A DNA stretch of 5,132 nt. Source: Nitrospirota bacterium. Lineage in GTDB: Bacteria > Nitrospirota > Nitrospiria > Nitrospirales > UBA8639. The notes under the pieces were generated by a model. It saw nothing but the letters and a program-made list of their open reading frames with translations. It was not told the origin of the DNA and did not search any database. The stretch spans positions 1 through 5,132 of the forward strand of contig QIMB01000412.1 of the NCBI GenBank assembly GCA_003233615.1. The letters are read 5' to 3'. How positions within the stretch are numbered: the first letter of the stretch is position 1; the number at the start of each line of letters is the position of its first letter. This document shows positions 1 through 5,125 of this stretch, one piece after another. Made by a program: the position numbers and the translations under genes.

Positions 1-1
1 T

Positions 2-82
2 GGTGACGAGGGTGCGATGACGGCTGAGATTGAAAAAAAATCAAAAAACCGTGTCAAGGACTTTTTCGATTTTTTTTGCTGA
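2..82 (+). CDS. possible 3' end of a coding region, cut by the window edge
   Basis: An open frame runs from the left edge to a TGA at 80-82. The last residues are lysine-rich and then aromatic (about KKSKNRVKDFFDFFC). An internal ATG at 17-19 overlaps a TGA of another frame at 18-20 and has a weak purine stretch before it, so this could also be a 21-residue ORF. Composition turns strongly AT-rich after the stop, as expected at a gene end. The same bases can be read as a promoter on the other strand (see 29-77), so the call is weak. No family is recognised. Confidence 0.25.
   Translation, partial: GDEGAMTAEIEKKSKNRVKDFFDFFC
29..77 (-). promoter_or_regulatory. candidate strong promoter with UP-like A-tracts, reading leftward out of the window
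   Basis: On the minus strand a perfect TTGACA lies at 52-57. A 17-base spacer leads to TTCAAT at 29-34, which matches the sigma-70 -10 consensus at four of six positions. Immediately upstream of the -35 are two A-tracts, A5 at 62-66 and A8 at 70-77, in the place and style of the UP element of rRNA-type promoters. The weak -10 box is the main objection. Any target gene would lie left of position 1. This reading competes with the coding-tail reading of 2-82. Confidence 0.3.
33..77. repeat. inverted repeat of A/T tracts
   Basis: A perfect 10-base inverted repeat pairs 33-42 (A8 then TC) with 68-77 (GA then T8). Inside it, A5 at 44-48 can pair with T5 at 62-66 and GTC at 53-55 with GAC at 59-61, giving a long imperfect hairpin. 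The stem is almost all A:T, so it is weak as RNA. It could be a bidirectional terminator-like element, or simply follow from the A-tracts of the promoter candidate here. Confidence 0.4.
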
Positions 83-399
83 ATAGTTACGAATATTCTT
101 GCAAAAATCGACAAAAATCTAACAAGAAGCACAATTCCACAATAAAAACCCAGAATACTGCCTGTTAAAGTATGAATTCCTAGGGCATGAATGTATACGA
201 TATAAACACTTATGTGGTTACTCAATTTTGTCGACTGACAGACCAAGGGACACGTTCTTAGCCCTCCGTCCATTATCGATCAGAAAAAGACTTCTAAGAA
301 AATGCAGGTTTTACCTCATTCTTACGGAAAAACCGTGCATTCTTCTACCGTTGTGTGAATTCGAAGTGTTGTCTGAGAAAACAACGATGAGAAAGGCGT
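83..399. other. AT-rich intergenic stretch, no gene seen
   Basis: No reading frame here has both a credible start with a ribosome-binding site and protein-like composition. A TTG-initiated frame beginning at 228 runs into the opposite-strand transglycosylase gene and looks spurious. There is a short direct repeat of AAAAATC near 103-119 and a CCTAGG palindrome near 179-184. A 5-base stem (368-372 with 381-385) is too weak to call. I see no tRNA or array. Confidence 0.5.
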
Positions 400-421
400 T
401 TGAGAGAAGATTTCCTCTCAA
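400..421 (-). terminator. stem-loop 18 bases after the transglycosylase stop, possible terminator
   Basis: On the minus-strand transcript the sequence folds as UUGAGAGGA, loop AAUC, UUCUCUCAA: nine pairs including one G-U. On the plus strand seven pairs are perfect. It begins 18 bases past the TAA of the gene at 439-1176. It is not followed directly by a U-run (next bases ACGCCTTTCTC), so it is not a textbook intrinsic terminator. It may protect the 3' end or terminate inefficiently. Confidence 0.4.
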
Positions 422-438
422 TACAAAAAATGAGGAAC

Positions 439-1176
439 TTAGATTTTTACAGGAGGATTCTTCTTTTCCTGCTTGACGACCTGATCGAGGATTTTTTGAT
501 ATTCGCGAATACGTGTGACGTACTGCACAGGTTCCCACCCTCGGGCGTAGCGGTGGGGGAGATCTTTATAATATTTTTTTTTAGCCAGAAGAGGGAGAAC
601 CTCTTTAAGATCATCCCATTGGTTTGGGTTTTTCCCCAAACGCCGACCAAGCAATCGCGCATCTCTCACATGCCCTATTCCAACGTTATAGGATGCTAAG
701 GCGAGATACATGCGGTCTGACGATTGGATAGTGTTTGGCAAACGACTATACAAATGCGCTAAATATCGAGCACCTCCGGCAATACTTTTCTTGGGATCCA
801 AGCGGTTCTGAATACCAAGATCTGCAGCCGTCGAACGGGTCAACATCATGAGACCACGAACACCGGTTGGACTGATCGCATGACGATTCCATTTGGATTC
901 TTGATAGGACATAGAAGCCAATAAGACCCAGGGAATTCCTGTTTTGTCTTGGGCGTACTGAAATTCTTCGCGATAATTTGGCAATCGTGTCGTGATATGT
1001 CTGAGGAACGTTGTGATTTCATATGGAGGTAAGTGAGTGCCTAACTGAAGCACTTTATCCTTATGAGAAAGAACATTCCCTTCATACTGTGGAATTTCCC
1101 ACAACAAGATAAGTCCGCCTATTAACAGCAAAATCAGCGTACCTTGTTGAAAGCCATATTTCAGTGTATCGAGCAT
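439..1176 (-). CDS. membrane-anchored lytic transglycosylase, MltF-type catalytic domain only
   Basis: This 245-residue protein should cleave the MurNAc-GlcNAc bond of peptidoglycan, forming 1,6-anhydro-MurNAc, at the periplasmic face of the inner membrane. Residues about 12-27 form one hydrophobic segment. The SLT domain spans about 70-235. The catalytic glutamate should be E93 in YQESKW, followed by SPTGVRGLMMLT (102-113), GGARYL (134-139), ALASYNVG (159-166), HVRDAR (169-174) and HRYARG (208-213), all characteristic of MltF. Enterobacterial MltF is a roughly 500-residue lipoprotein with an N-terminal solute-binding-protein-like domain. Here that domain is absent, and with no cysteine in the protein there is no lipobox. 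The start is forced: an in-frame TAA lies at 1189-1191 and the first start codon is this ATG, with a modest AAGGTAAG upstream. No gene on the same strand is close, so it is probably monocistronic. An A9 run encodes three lysines (198-200 or so). Family certain by eye; physiological role inferred. Confidence 0.93.
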   Translation of the reverse strand: MLDTLKYGFQQGTLILLLIGGLILLWEIPQYEGNVLSHKDKVLQLGTHLPPYEITTFLRHITTRLPNYREEFQYAQDKTGIPWVLLASMSYQESKWNRHAISPTGVRGLMMLTRSTAADLGIQNRLDPKKSIAGGARYLAHLYSRLPNTIQSSDRMYLALASYNVGIGHVRDARLLGRRLGKNPNQWDDLKEVLPLLAKKKYYKDLPHRYARGWEPVQYVTRIREYQKILDQVVKQEKKNPPVKI

Positions 1177-1264
1177 GGTCTTCTTACCTTACACAGCCCA
1201 TTAATTCCGAAATCCGTTCGAACCATTGCAGGGAATGCATGTACAGATAGATACGAGGGAATTC

Positions 1265-1292
1265 ATTATGATGTCACATGTCATACTTCCAA
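1265..1292 (-). promoter_or_regulatory. candidate sigma-70 promoter for the transglycosylase
   Basis: On the minus strand TTGGAA (1287-1292) and CATAAT (1265-1270) are 16 bases apart. They match the -35 at four of six positions and the -10 at five of six. The predicted start leaves an untranslated leader of roughly 80 bases before the ATG at 1176. The spacer contains a direct repeat of ATGTCA, which could be an operator, but that is a guess. Confidence 0.3.
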
Positions 1293-1372
1293 ACAAGATC
1301 TCATGAATCATGGATTTTCACAAAATTTCGGCAACGGTATCCATTGTATGTGCACACTAGCAAATTGAAGAA

Positions 1373-1433
1373 AATTCTACCAAAAAATACTTAGATCACT
1401 CAAAGATAACGCAATTTACCATAATTTCTACCA
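1373..1433. repeat. three near-identical short words (AATTCTACCA type)
   Basis: AATTCTACCA occurs at 1373-1382, AATTTCTACCA at 1423-1433 and CAATTTACCA at 1412-1421, all in the same orientation. They lie in AT-rich DNA downstream of the small minus-strand gene. They could be protein-binding sites or chance in a low-complexity tract. Confidence 0.2.
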
Positions 1434-1486
1434 TTTTATAATATTCGGATATTCATTCTTGGAAATAAAGCTCTCAAACAATATCA

Positions 1487-1687
1487 TCATACAGATTCAG
1501 CTTTTTGATTCGAAAAAACGGTGGCATCACAAGAAAAGTATTTAATTTGTTTGAGTGGAATAATCATCACTTCCTTAGGGGTATCAATCTCTAGAATTTC
1601 CATATCATCACTAATCGTATGTCGAATCGCATCCTTTAATTCAATCTCTTTATTGTCAATAAATACAACTTTTACCCAGTATTGCAC
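1487..1687 (-). CDS. small conserved-looking protein of unknown function, 66 residues
   Basis: The gene encodes a short protein starting with GTG. The start is well supported: AAAGGAG sits six bases upstream, an in-frame TAA lies 27 bases upstream, and no other start codon lies between. The protein is acidic in the middle (SDDMEILEID, about 25-34) and alternates short hydrophobic runs (WVKVVFID, VMIIPLKQIKYF) with polar turns, suggesting a small, mostly beta-strand cytoplasmic fold. There is no signal peptide or membrane segment, and one cysteine (about residue 53). The layout, KVVF-D-K-E followed by an IPL--IKYF strand, recalls small domains of the kind found fused to or beside PilZ-like regulatory proteins, but this is only a resemblance and I do not assign a family. 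It lies 142 bases downstream of proC on the same strand with its own candidate promoter, so it is probably transcribed separately. Confidence 0.7.
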   Translation of the reverse strand: MQYWVKVVFIDNKEIELKDAIRHTISDDMEILEIDTPKEVMIIPLKQIKYFSCDATVFSNQKAESV

Positions 1688-1693
1688 CTTAAA

Positions 1694-1700
1694 CTCCTTT
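1694..1700 (-). promoter_or_regulatory. strong Shine-Dalgarno that fixes the GTG start of the small gene
   Basis: AAAGGAG on the minus strand, six bases from the GTG at 1685-1687. A 5-base hairpin (1699-1703 with 1708-1712, loop of four) slightly overlaps its upstream edge and might modestly influence translation. Confidence 0.7.
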
Positions 1701-1714
1701 CTCGAATGAGAATC

Positions 1715-1743
1715 TTAATATTCGTAAGCCACAACATCATCAA
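1715..1743 (-). promoter_or_regulatory. candidate promoter for the small gene
   Basis: On the minus strand TTGATG (1738-1743), a 17-base spacer and TATTAA (1715-1720) resemble a sigma-70 promoter, with four of six matches in each box. The predicted start near 1708 would give a leader of about 20 bases that just contains the ribosome-binding site. Confidence 0.35.
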
Positions 1744-1829
1744 ATCATTCACATTCATGCCTCAATCAAGCAATTGTTTATGGTGACCTGTACTCATCCA
1801 TAACAATCACTCAACGTAGGTTATACATG

Positions 1830-2642
1830 TTATTTCCCAAGCTCACTAGAACGATACGTCGCGGCTTCGACTGCGTCCATCAGTGTCGCGCGTAATCCAC
1901 CAATTTCTAACTGCTGTAATCCAGCAATGGTCGTTCCTCCTGGCGAAGTCACGCGATCTTTGAGTACTGCTGGATGTTCACCGGTCTCTTTGACCATTTT
2001 TGCCGCTCCCAAAACTGTTTGCACAGCTAAAGTATGCGCCACGTGCCGGGGAAGCCCAACCCGCACCCCTCCATCGATAAGCGCCTCTATGGCTAGGTAC
2101 ACATAGGCTGGACCGCTACCACTGAGACCTGTCACGGCATTCATCAATGATTCATCCACAACCACGACTTGCCCCACTGATTCAAAAATACGTTGCGCGT
2201 CTTGTACATGCGCTATGGATAAGCCACTACAAGCTGCTAAGGCCGTCACCCCTTCTTGAATGATGGCTGGAGTATTGGGCATAGCGCGAACCAGGGGGAT
2301 GGTTTGTCCAATTGTAGCCTGAATGCTTGCGATGGATACTCCTGCTGCCACAGAAATAACAAGTTGTTTTTCAGAGAGGCTGGATTGAATGTCGAGCAAG
2401 ACTTCATTTAATACTTGAGGTTTTACGCAGAGGATGACGACATCCGCCCACAAGACGGCGTCAACATTTATTGCGCCTACCTGAATGTGATACCGGTCCT
2501 TCAGGACTTCCAACCTGGTTGCTGAAACATCCGAAGCAAAGAGGCAAGCAGGCTCACAAAGTTTTGCGGTGATAATGCCAGACACCAAAGCTTCCGCCAT
2601 GTTCCCTGCGCCAAGAAACGCAATTTTTTGATTCTCAATCAT
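1830..2642 (-). CDS. proC: pyrroline-5-carboxylate reductase
   Basis: The 270-residue protein catalyses the last step of proline synthesis, the NAD(P)H-dependent reduction of 1-pyrroline-5-carboxylate to L-proline in the cytoplasm. The length is normal for the family. The N-terminal Rossmann fold shows IAFLGAGNMAEAL (7-19), followed by VKPQ (73-76) and VRAMPNTPA (118-126). The C-terminal helical dimerisation and substrate region shows TGLSGSGPAYVY (171-182) and the signature LKDRVTSPGGTTIAGL (227-242). All expected motifs are intact. The ATG at 2640-2642 is the only possible start: the next in-frame stop upstream is reached with no ATG, GTG or TTG between. There is no Shine-Dalgarno sequence before it, and the promoter places transcription initiation on or next to the ATG. 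The gene is divergent from the HEAT-protein operon and 142 bases from the small gene downstream. No clear terminator is seen after it. Confidence 0.98.
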   Translation of the reverse strand: MIENQKIAFLGAGNMAEALVSGIITAKLCEPACLFASDVSATRLEVLKDRYHIQVGAINVDAVLWADVVILCVKPQVLNEVLLDIQSSLSEKQLVISVAAGVSIASIQATIGQTIPLVRAMPNTPAIIQEGVTALAACSGLSIAHVQDAQRIFESVGQVVVVDESLMNAVTGLSGSGPAYVYLAIEALIDGGVRVGLPRHVAHTLAVQTVLGAAKMVKETGEHPAVLKDRVTSPGGTTIAGLQQLEIGGLRATLMDAVEAATYRSSELGK

Positions 2643-2648
2643 GAGGCG

Positions 2649-2677
2649 AGTATAGCCGGAGCTCTCTATAGGTTCAA
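2649..2677 (-). promoter_or_regulatory. proC promoter, predicted to give a leaderless mRNA
   Basis: On the minus strand TTGAAC (2672-2677), a 17-base spacer and TATACT (2649-2654) make a good sigma-70 promoter (four of six and five of six). Only six bases, CGCCTC, separate the -10 from the ATG. RNA polymerase normally starts about seven bases past the -10, which is the A of the ATG at 2642. Confidence 0.6.
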
Positions 2678-2757
2678 CTAATCCACTAGGTAGTCATGTG
2701 TATGAAAAGAACACTGAATCTCTCATGATAGAGGCTAAGATCTCTGCCGCACTTTTG

Positions 2758-2786
2758 TTGATCCCTTCCGTGCTTACAGGTATATT
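2758..2786 (+). promoter_or_regulatory. candidate promoter of the HEAT-protein operon
   Basis: TTGATC (2758-2763), a 17-base spacer and TATATT (2781-2786) match the sigma-70 boxes at four and five of six. The start would be near 2793, giving a leader of about 70 bases. The divergent proC promoter is about 80 bases away, leaving room for a shared regulator; no clear operator is visible. Confidence 0.45.
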
Positions 2787-2848
2787 GAGAGGAATCTCTT
2801 CCTTCACTGCATTCTATGCAATCGCAGCCATCATCCCATTCTCCGTTT

Positions 2849-2855
2849 AGGAGGG
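2849..2855 (+). promoter_or_regulatory. Shine-Dalgarno that sets the first HEAT gene's start at 2864
   Basis: AGGAGGG lies eight bases before the ATG at 2864-2866. This decides against the upstream in-frame ATG at 2816, which would place this ribosome-binding site inside the gene and prefix the signal peptide with 16 residues. An out-of-frame ATG at 2859 is only three bases from it. Confidence 0.8.
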
Positions 2856-2863
2856 TCCATGCA

Positions 2864-3991
2864 ATGGGCACACGTTTTTTTCACACGCAACGTACGAAGA
2901 CACTCTGGTTTATGGGTAGCCTACTTATACTCCTATGGCTTGCACCATCCTTAACCGAAGCCAGAAGGATTCATCTCTCCTCCGAAGACAAGGCACAACT
3001 GGCCACGGCTCAGACTGTCTTCATCAAAGTTTTGGCTCTCACAGAGAAGGGCCCAACCGATAACACGCTGCTTCTCAACACAATTACGAGTCGCTTTAAA
3101 GAACTGAAGTATGTGGTAACAAGTGATTCGACGCAGCCCCATGATATTGAATTCAGAGTCAAATGCGAAGAACGCAAAACATGGACAGGGATCTCGGCAA
3201 CTGGAGGTGATATGGATCTTGCTGATGCTCCAGATCGACTCTGGAAAGGACCAGCCTGTCTGTTGAACTATCTAGTAGGTCGACGAGATTTAGAGTGGAA
3301 CAAAGAAGTTCGCACATCGTTTCCTGACGCGATTCTAGCCGCACAAAAAGCCAACGTTGATAATCCCGGGCACTATGCCATGATACACTTGAACTTACGC
3401 CTTAACGAATATGACTTCCCCGTCTTGCTCTCTGCAGAATGGGGGCAAGTGGGGCGTCTCCTCAAGCTGCTTGACCATCCCAACGCATCGAAGCTACGAA
3501 AAGTCAAAGTGCTATCGGTCTTGAGTGAGATGCATGCAGAAGAGGCCTTACCACAACTCACGAAGCTCCTTGAGTCGACGGATCTTCAACAAGAAACTAT
3601 CAAGGCACTTGCAGGAGCAGGGCTTGATTCAATTCCTTTATTGATTGACTTTTTTCAAACCAGCACTCAATCGTCTATCAGGGCCGAAGCCGCAAAAGCG
3701 TTAGGCAACCTTGCAGCAAAGACCGGTGACCCTCGAACAATTCCCCCCTTGGTCACATATGTCTCGAACCTGCTACCTCACCTGAAGACCTCTGAAGATA
3801 TCGATTTTTCTCTCCTTACCGAAGTGGTCTGGGCGATAGGCAAGCAACGGTGGGATCCATCCCTCGAACCCATCGGCCAACTTCAGGAAAAAGTCTGGCT
3901 TATTTTTGATACTTCCAAGGAAATGGCCGATCTGCGTGAAGCGACGAATTGGACATATAAACAATTAGATCTCGATGGTCATGTGAGTTAA
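2864..3991 (+). CDS. exported HEAT-repeat protein, first of a tandem paralogous pair
   Basis: The 375-residue protein begins with a Sec signal peptide: basic residues to about 12, a hydrophobic core at about 14-28, and probable cleavage after A33 (SLTEA|RR). The mature part has three regions. Residues about 35-190 form an unrecognised alpha/beta domain with VKCEERK (99-105), TGGD (113-116) and RLWKGPAC (125-132); C101 and C132 are its only cysteines and could form a disulphide. Residues about 193-302 are helical HEAT-type repeats (ALPQLTKLLE, IPLLIDFF, RAEAAKALGNL, IPPLV). Residues about 303-375 end in a conserved block (KVWLIFDTSK at 343-352, then ATNWT). HEAT repeats usually bind proteins, so a periplasmic scaffold or binding role is plausible. 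No catalytic motif is seen and no function is assigned. The start at 2864 is chosen from its Shine-Dalgarno. The partner gene follows after 33 bases. Confidence 0.9.
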   Translation: MGTRFFHTQRTKTLWFMGSLLILLWLAPSLTEARRIHLSSEDKAQLATAQTVFIKVLALTEKGPTDNTLLLNTITSRFKELKYVVTSDSTQPHDIEFRVKCEERKTWTGISATGGDMDLADAPDRLWKGPACLLNYLVGRRDLEWNKEVRTSFPDAILAAQKANVDNPGHYAMIHLNLRLNEYDFPVLLSAEWGQVGRLLKLLDHPNASKLRKVKVLSVLSEMHAEEALPQLTKLLESTDLQQETIKALAGAGLDSIPLLIDFFQTSTQSSIRAEAAKALGNLAAKTGDPRTIPPLVTYVSNLLPHLKTSEDIDFSLLTEVVWAIGKQRWDPSLEPIGQLQEKVWLIFDTSKEMADLREATNWTYKQLDLDGHVS

Positions 3992-4012
3992 GAAATCGAG
4001 ATATATTCTTTG

Positions 4013-4019
4013 AGGAGGT
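4013..4019 (+). promoter_or_regulatory. Shine-Dalgarno of the second HEAT gene
   Basis: AGGAGGT lies five bases before the ATG at 4025. It sits within the 33-base gap after the first gene, and no promoter or terminator fits in that gap, which supports co-transcription with independent, strong translation initiation. Confidence 0.75.
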
Positions 4020-4024
4020 AGAGC

Positions 4025-5125
4025 ATGAGGGCTTGGGCAATCAGTGCAGTATTGGCCATCGTGTTTCTTGGGACCGTGGCACCAGATGGATTGGCACGCC
4101 GGACCTATTTCACGGCAGAACAAAAAACCCAACTTCAGGCCATTCAAACCATCTGGGTGAAGGTTTTAGCGTTAACGGAACGAGGGAAAGGTGATGGCCA
4201 AGCTATTCAGGACAGCATCGAAGAACAGCTGAGCACCCTCGGTTATGAAATTGTCACCAGCCGGGAGGCACCATCTGATGTCATGCTCATGGTGAAATGT
4301 GAAGAACGAAAAAAATGGTCTGGCATCAATAAGACTGGTGGCGATGCGGATCATATGGGTGCTCCAGCTCGCCTATGGACAGGTCCGGCCTGTCTCTTTA
4401 CGTATCGATTAGGAGGACGAGATCTTGGTTGGCGGACAGAAGCCCGAACAGATTTCGAAGACTCCGTTCGTGCAGCCAAAGCCGCTCAGGCGCCAAAATC
4501 TGGGCCCTATGCTCTTGCACAATTAGCTCAACGTCTTCACACGTTTGATTTTCCGGTTCTGCTTGCTGTGGAATGGGGGCATGATACTCGCCTCTTCGCT
4601 CTACTGAAAGACCCCGATACTGCCTCGTCAAGAAAATTAAAGATATTGTCGCTCTTACCGAACATGCAAGCCCATGGCGCCCTCCCCTATCTCAAAGACT
4701 TAATTCAGGATTCAGAATTAGCAGAACCGGCCATCGTGGCTCTCGCCTCAACTGGAAGCGACGCGATTCCTTTATTGACGAAAGTCTTTCAAACTCGTAC
4801 TGAATCACATCTTCGCGCGGCAGCCGCAAAAGGATTAGGTGAAATTGGATCCCGTACGGGTGATCCAACGATTACCCCACCGATGCTTCATTATCTGATT
4901 GAGAATCTCCCACAGATGAAAACGTCTGAAGACATTGATTTTCCGGTTCTGACAGAAGTCGTCTGGAGTTTAGGGAAGCTCCGGGATGAACGGTCAATCA
5001 CTCCGATAGAAGAGCTAGAAGAGAAAATCTGGTTAATTTTCGATACCTCAAAACAAATGGCCGCCCTACGCGATGCGACCAACTGGACACATAAAATGGT
5101 CGATATGGATGGCCAAATTCAATAG
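4025..5125 (+). CDS. exported HEAT-repeat protein, second of a tandem paralogous pair
   Basis: The 366-residue protein has a shorter signal peptide than its neighbour (hydrophobic core about 4-19, probable cleavage after A24, GLA|RR). From that alanine to the end it is 343 residues, exactly as in the first copy, and aligns gaplessly with 171 identities by hand count. The layout is the same: an unknown alpha/beta domain (about 26-181) with VKCEERK (90-96), TGGD (104-107) and RLWTGPAC (116-123), whose C92 and C123 are the only cysteines; HEAT-type repeats (about 184-293; ALPYLKDLI, IPLLTKVF, RAAAAKGLGEIG); and the C-terminal block KIWLIFDTSK (334-343) with ATNWT. Differences cluster in loops of the first domain and on repeat surfaces, as expected for duplicates with diverged partners. 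Both copies are intact. Only seven bases follow its stop, so further operon members cannot be excluded. No function assigned. Confidence 0.9.
   Translation: MRAWAISAVLAIVFLGTVAPDGLARRTYFTAEQKTQLQAIQTIWVKVLALTERGKGDGQAIQDSIEEQLSTLGYEIVTSREAPSDVMLMVKCEERKKWSGINKTGGDADHMGAPARLWTGPACLFTYRLGGRDLGWRTEARTDFEDSVRAAKAAQAPKSGPYALAQLAQRLHTFDFPVLLAVEWGHDTRLFALLKDPDTASSRKLKILSLLPNMQAHGALPYLKDLIQDSELAEPAIVALASTGSDAIPLLTKVFQTRTESHLRAAAAKGLGEIGSRTGDPTITPPMLHYLIENLPQMKTSEDIDFPVLTEVVWSLGKLRDERSITPIEELEEKIWLIFDTSKQMAALRDATNWTHKMVDMDGQIQ

Larger units (their letters stand above)
1192..1486. other. non-coding stretch between the transglycosylase and the small gene
   Basis: No credible gene is seen. A plus-strand frame that ends at 1368 begins inside the transglycosylase gene antisense to it and has no ribosome-binding site. 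The stretch holds the probable transglycosylase promoter near 1265-1292 and three similar short AATTTACCA/AATTCTACCA words at 1373-1433. A T-loop-like TTCGAAC lies at 1208-1214, without the flanking pairing of a tRNA. Confidence 0.5.

Noticed and set aside
228..476. Plus-strand TTG-initiated frame of 82 codons
   Set aside because: No Shine-Dalgarno, and it runs antisense into the well-supported transglycosylase gene. Composition is not protein-like.
1203..1219. tRNA T-loop-like TTCGAAC
   Set aside because: The five bases on each side do not pair on either strand, and no anticodon or acceptor stem can be built around it.
1144..1368. Plus-strand frame of 74 codons beginning inside the transglycosylase gene
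   Set aside because: Antisense to the transglycosylase start, no ribosome-binding site, and an irregular residue mix typical of chance frames.
1793..1829. Search for a terminator after proC
   Set aside because: The bases past the proC stop contain short repeats of TAAC/GTTA but no stable GC-bearing stem followed by U residues.
2816..2863. In-frame upstream ATG at 2816 that would lengthen the first HEAT protein by 16 residues
   Set aside because: The strong AGGAGGG at 2849-2855 is placed for the ATG at 2864, and the added residues would displace the signal peptide from the N-terminus. The second paralogue also starts directly with its signal peptide.
2686..2871. Minus-strand cysteine-rich frame of 61 codons across the proC/HEAT gap
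   Set aside because: It begins at a GTG antisense to the HEAT gene start, has no ribosome-binding site, and covers the HEAT promoter. The cysteines are suggestive but their spacing fits no motif I can name.
2859..2954. Out-of-frame ATG at 2859 beside the same ribosome-binding site, opening a frame of about 30 codons
   Set aside because: Its spacing to the Shine-Dalgarno is only three bases, and the frame lies wholly within the HEAT gene with no distinctive composition.
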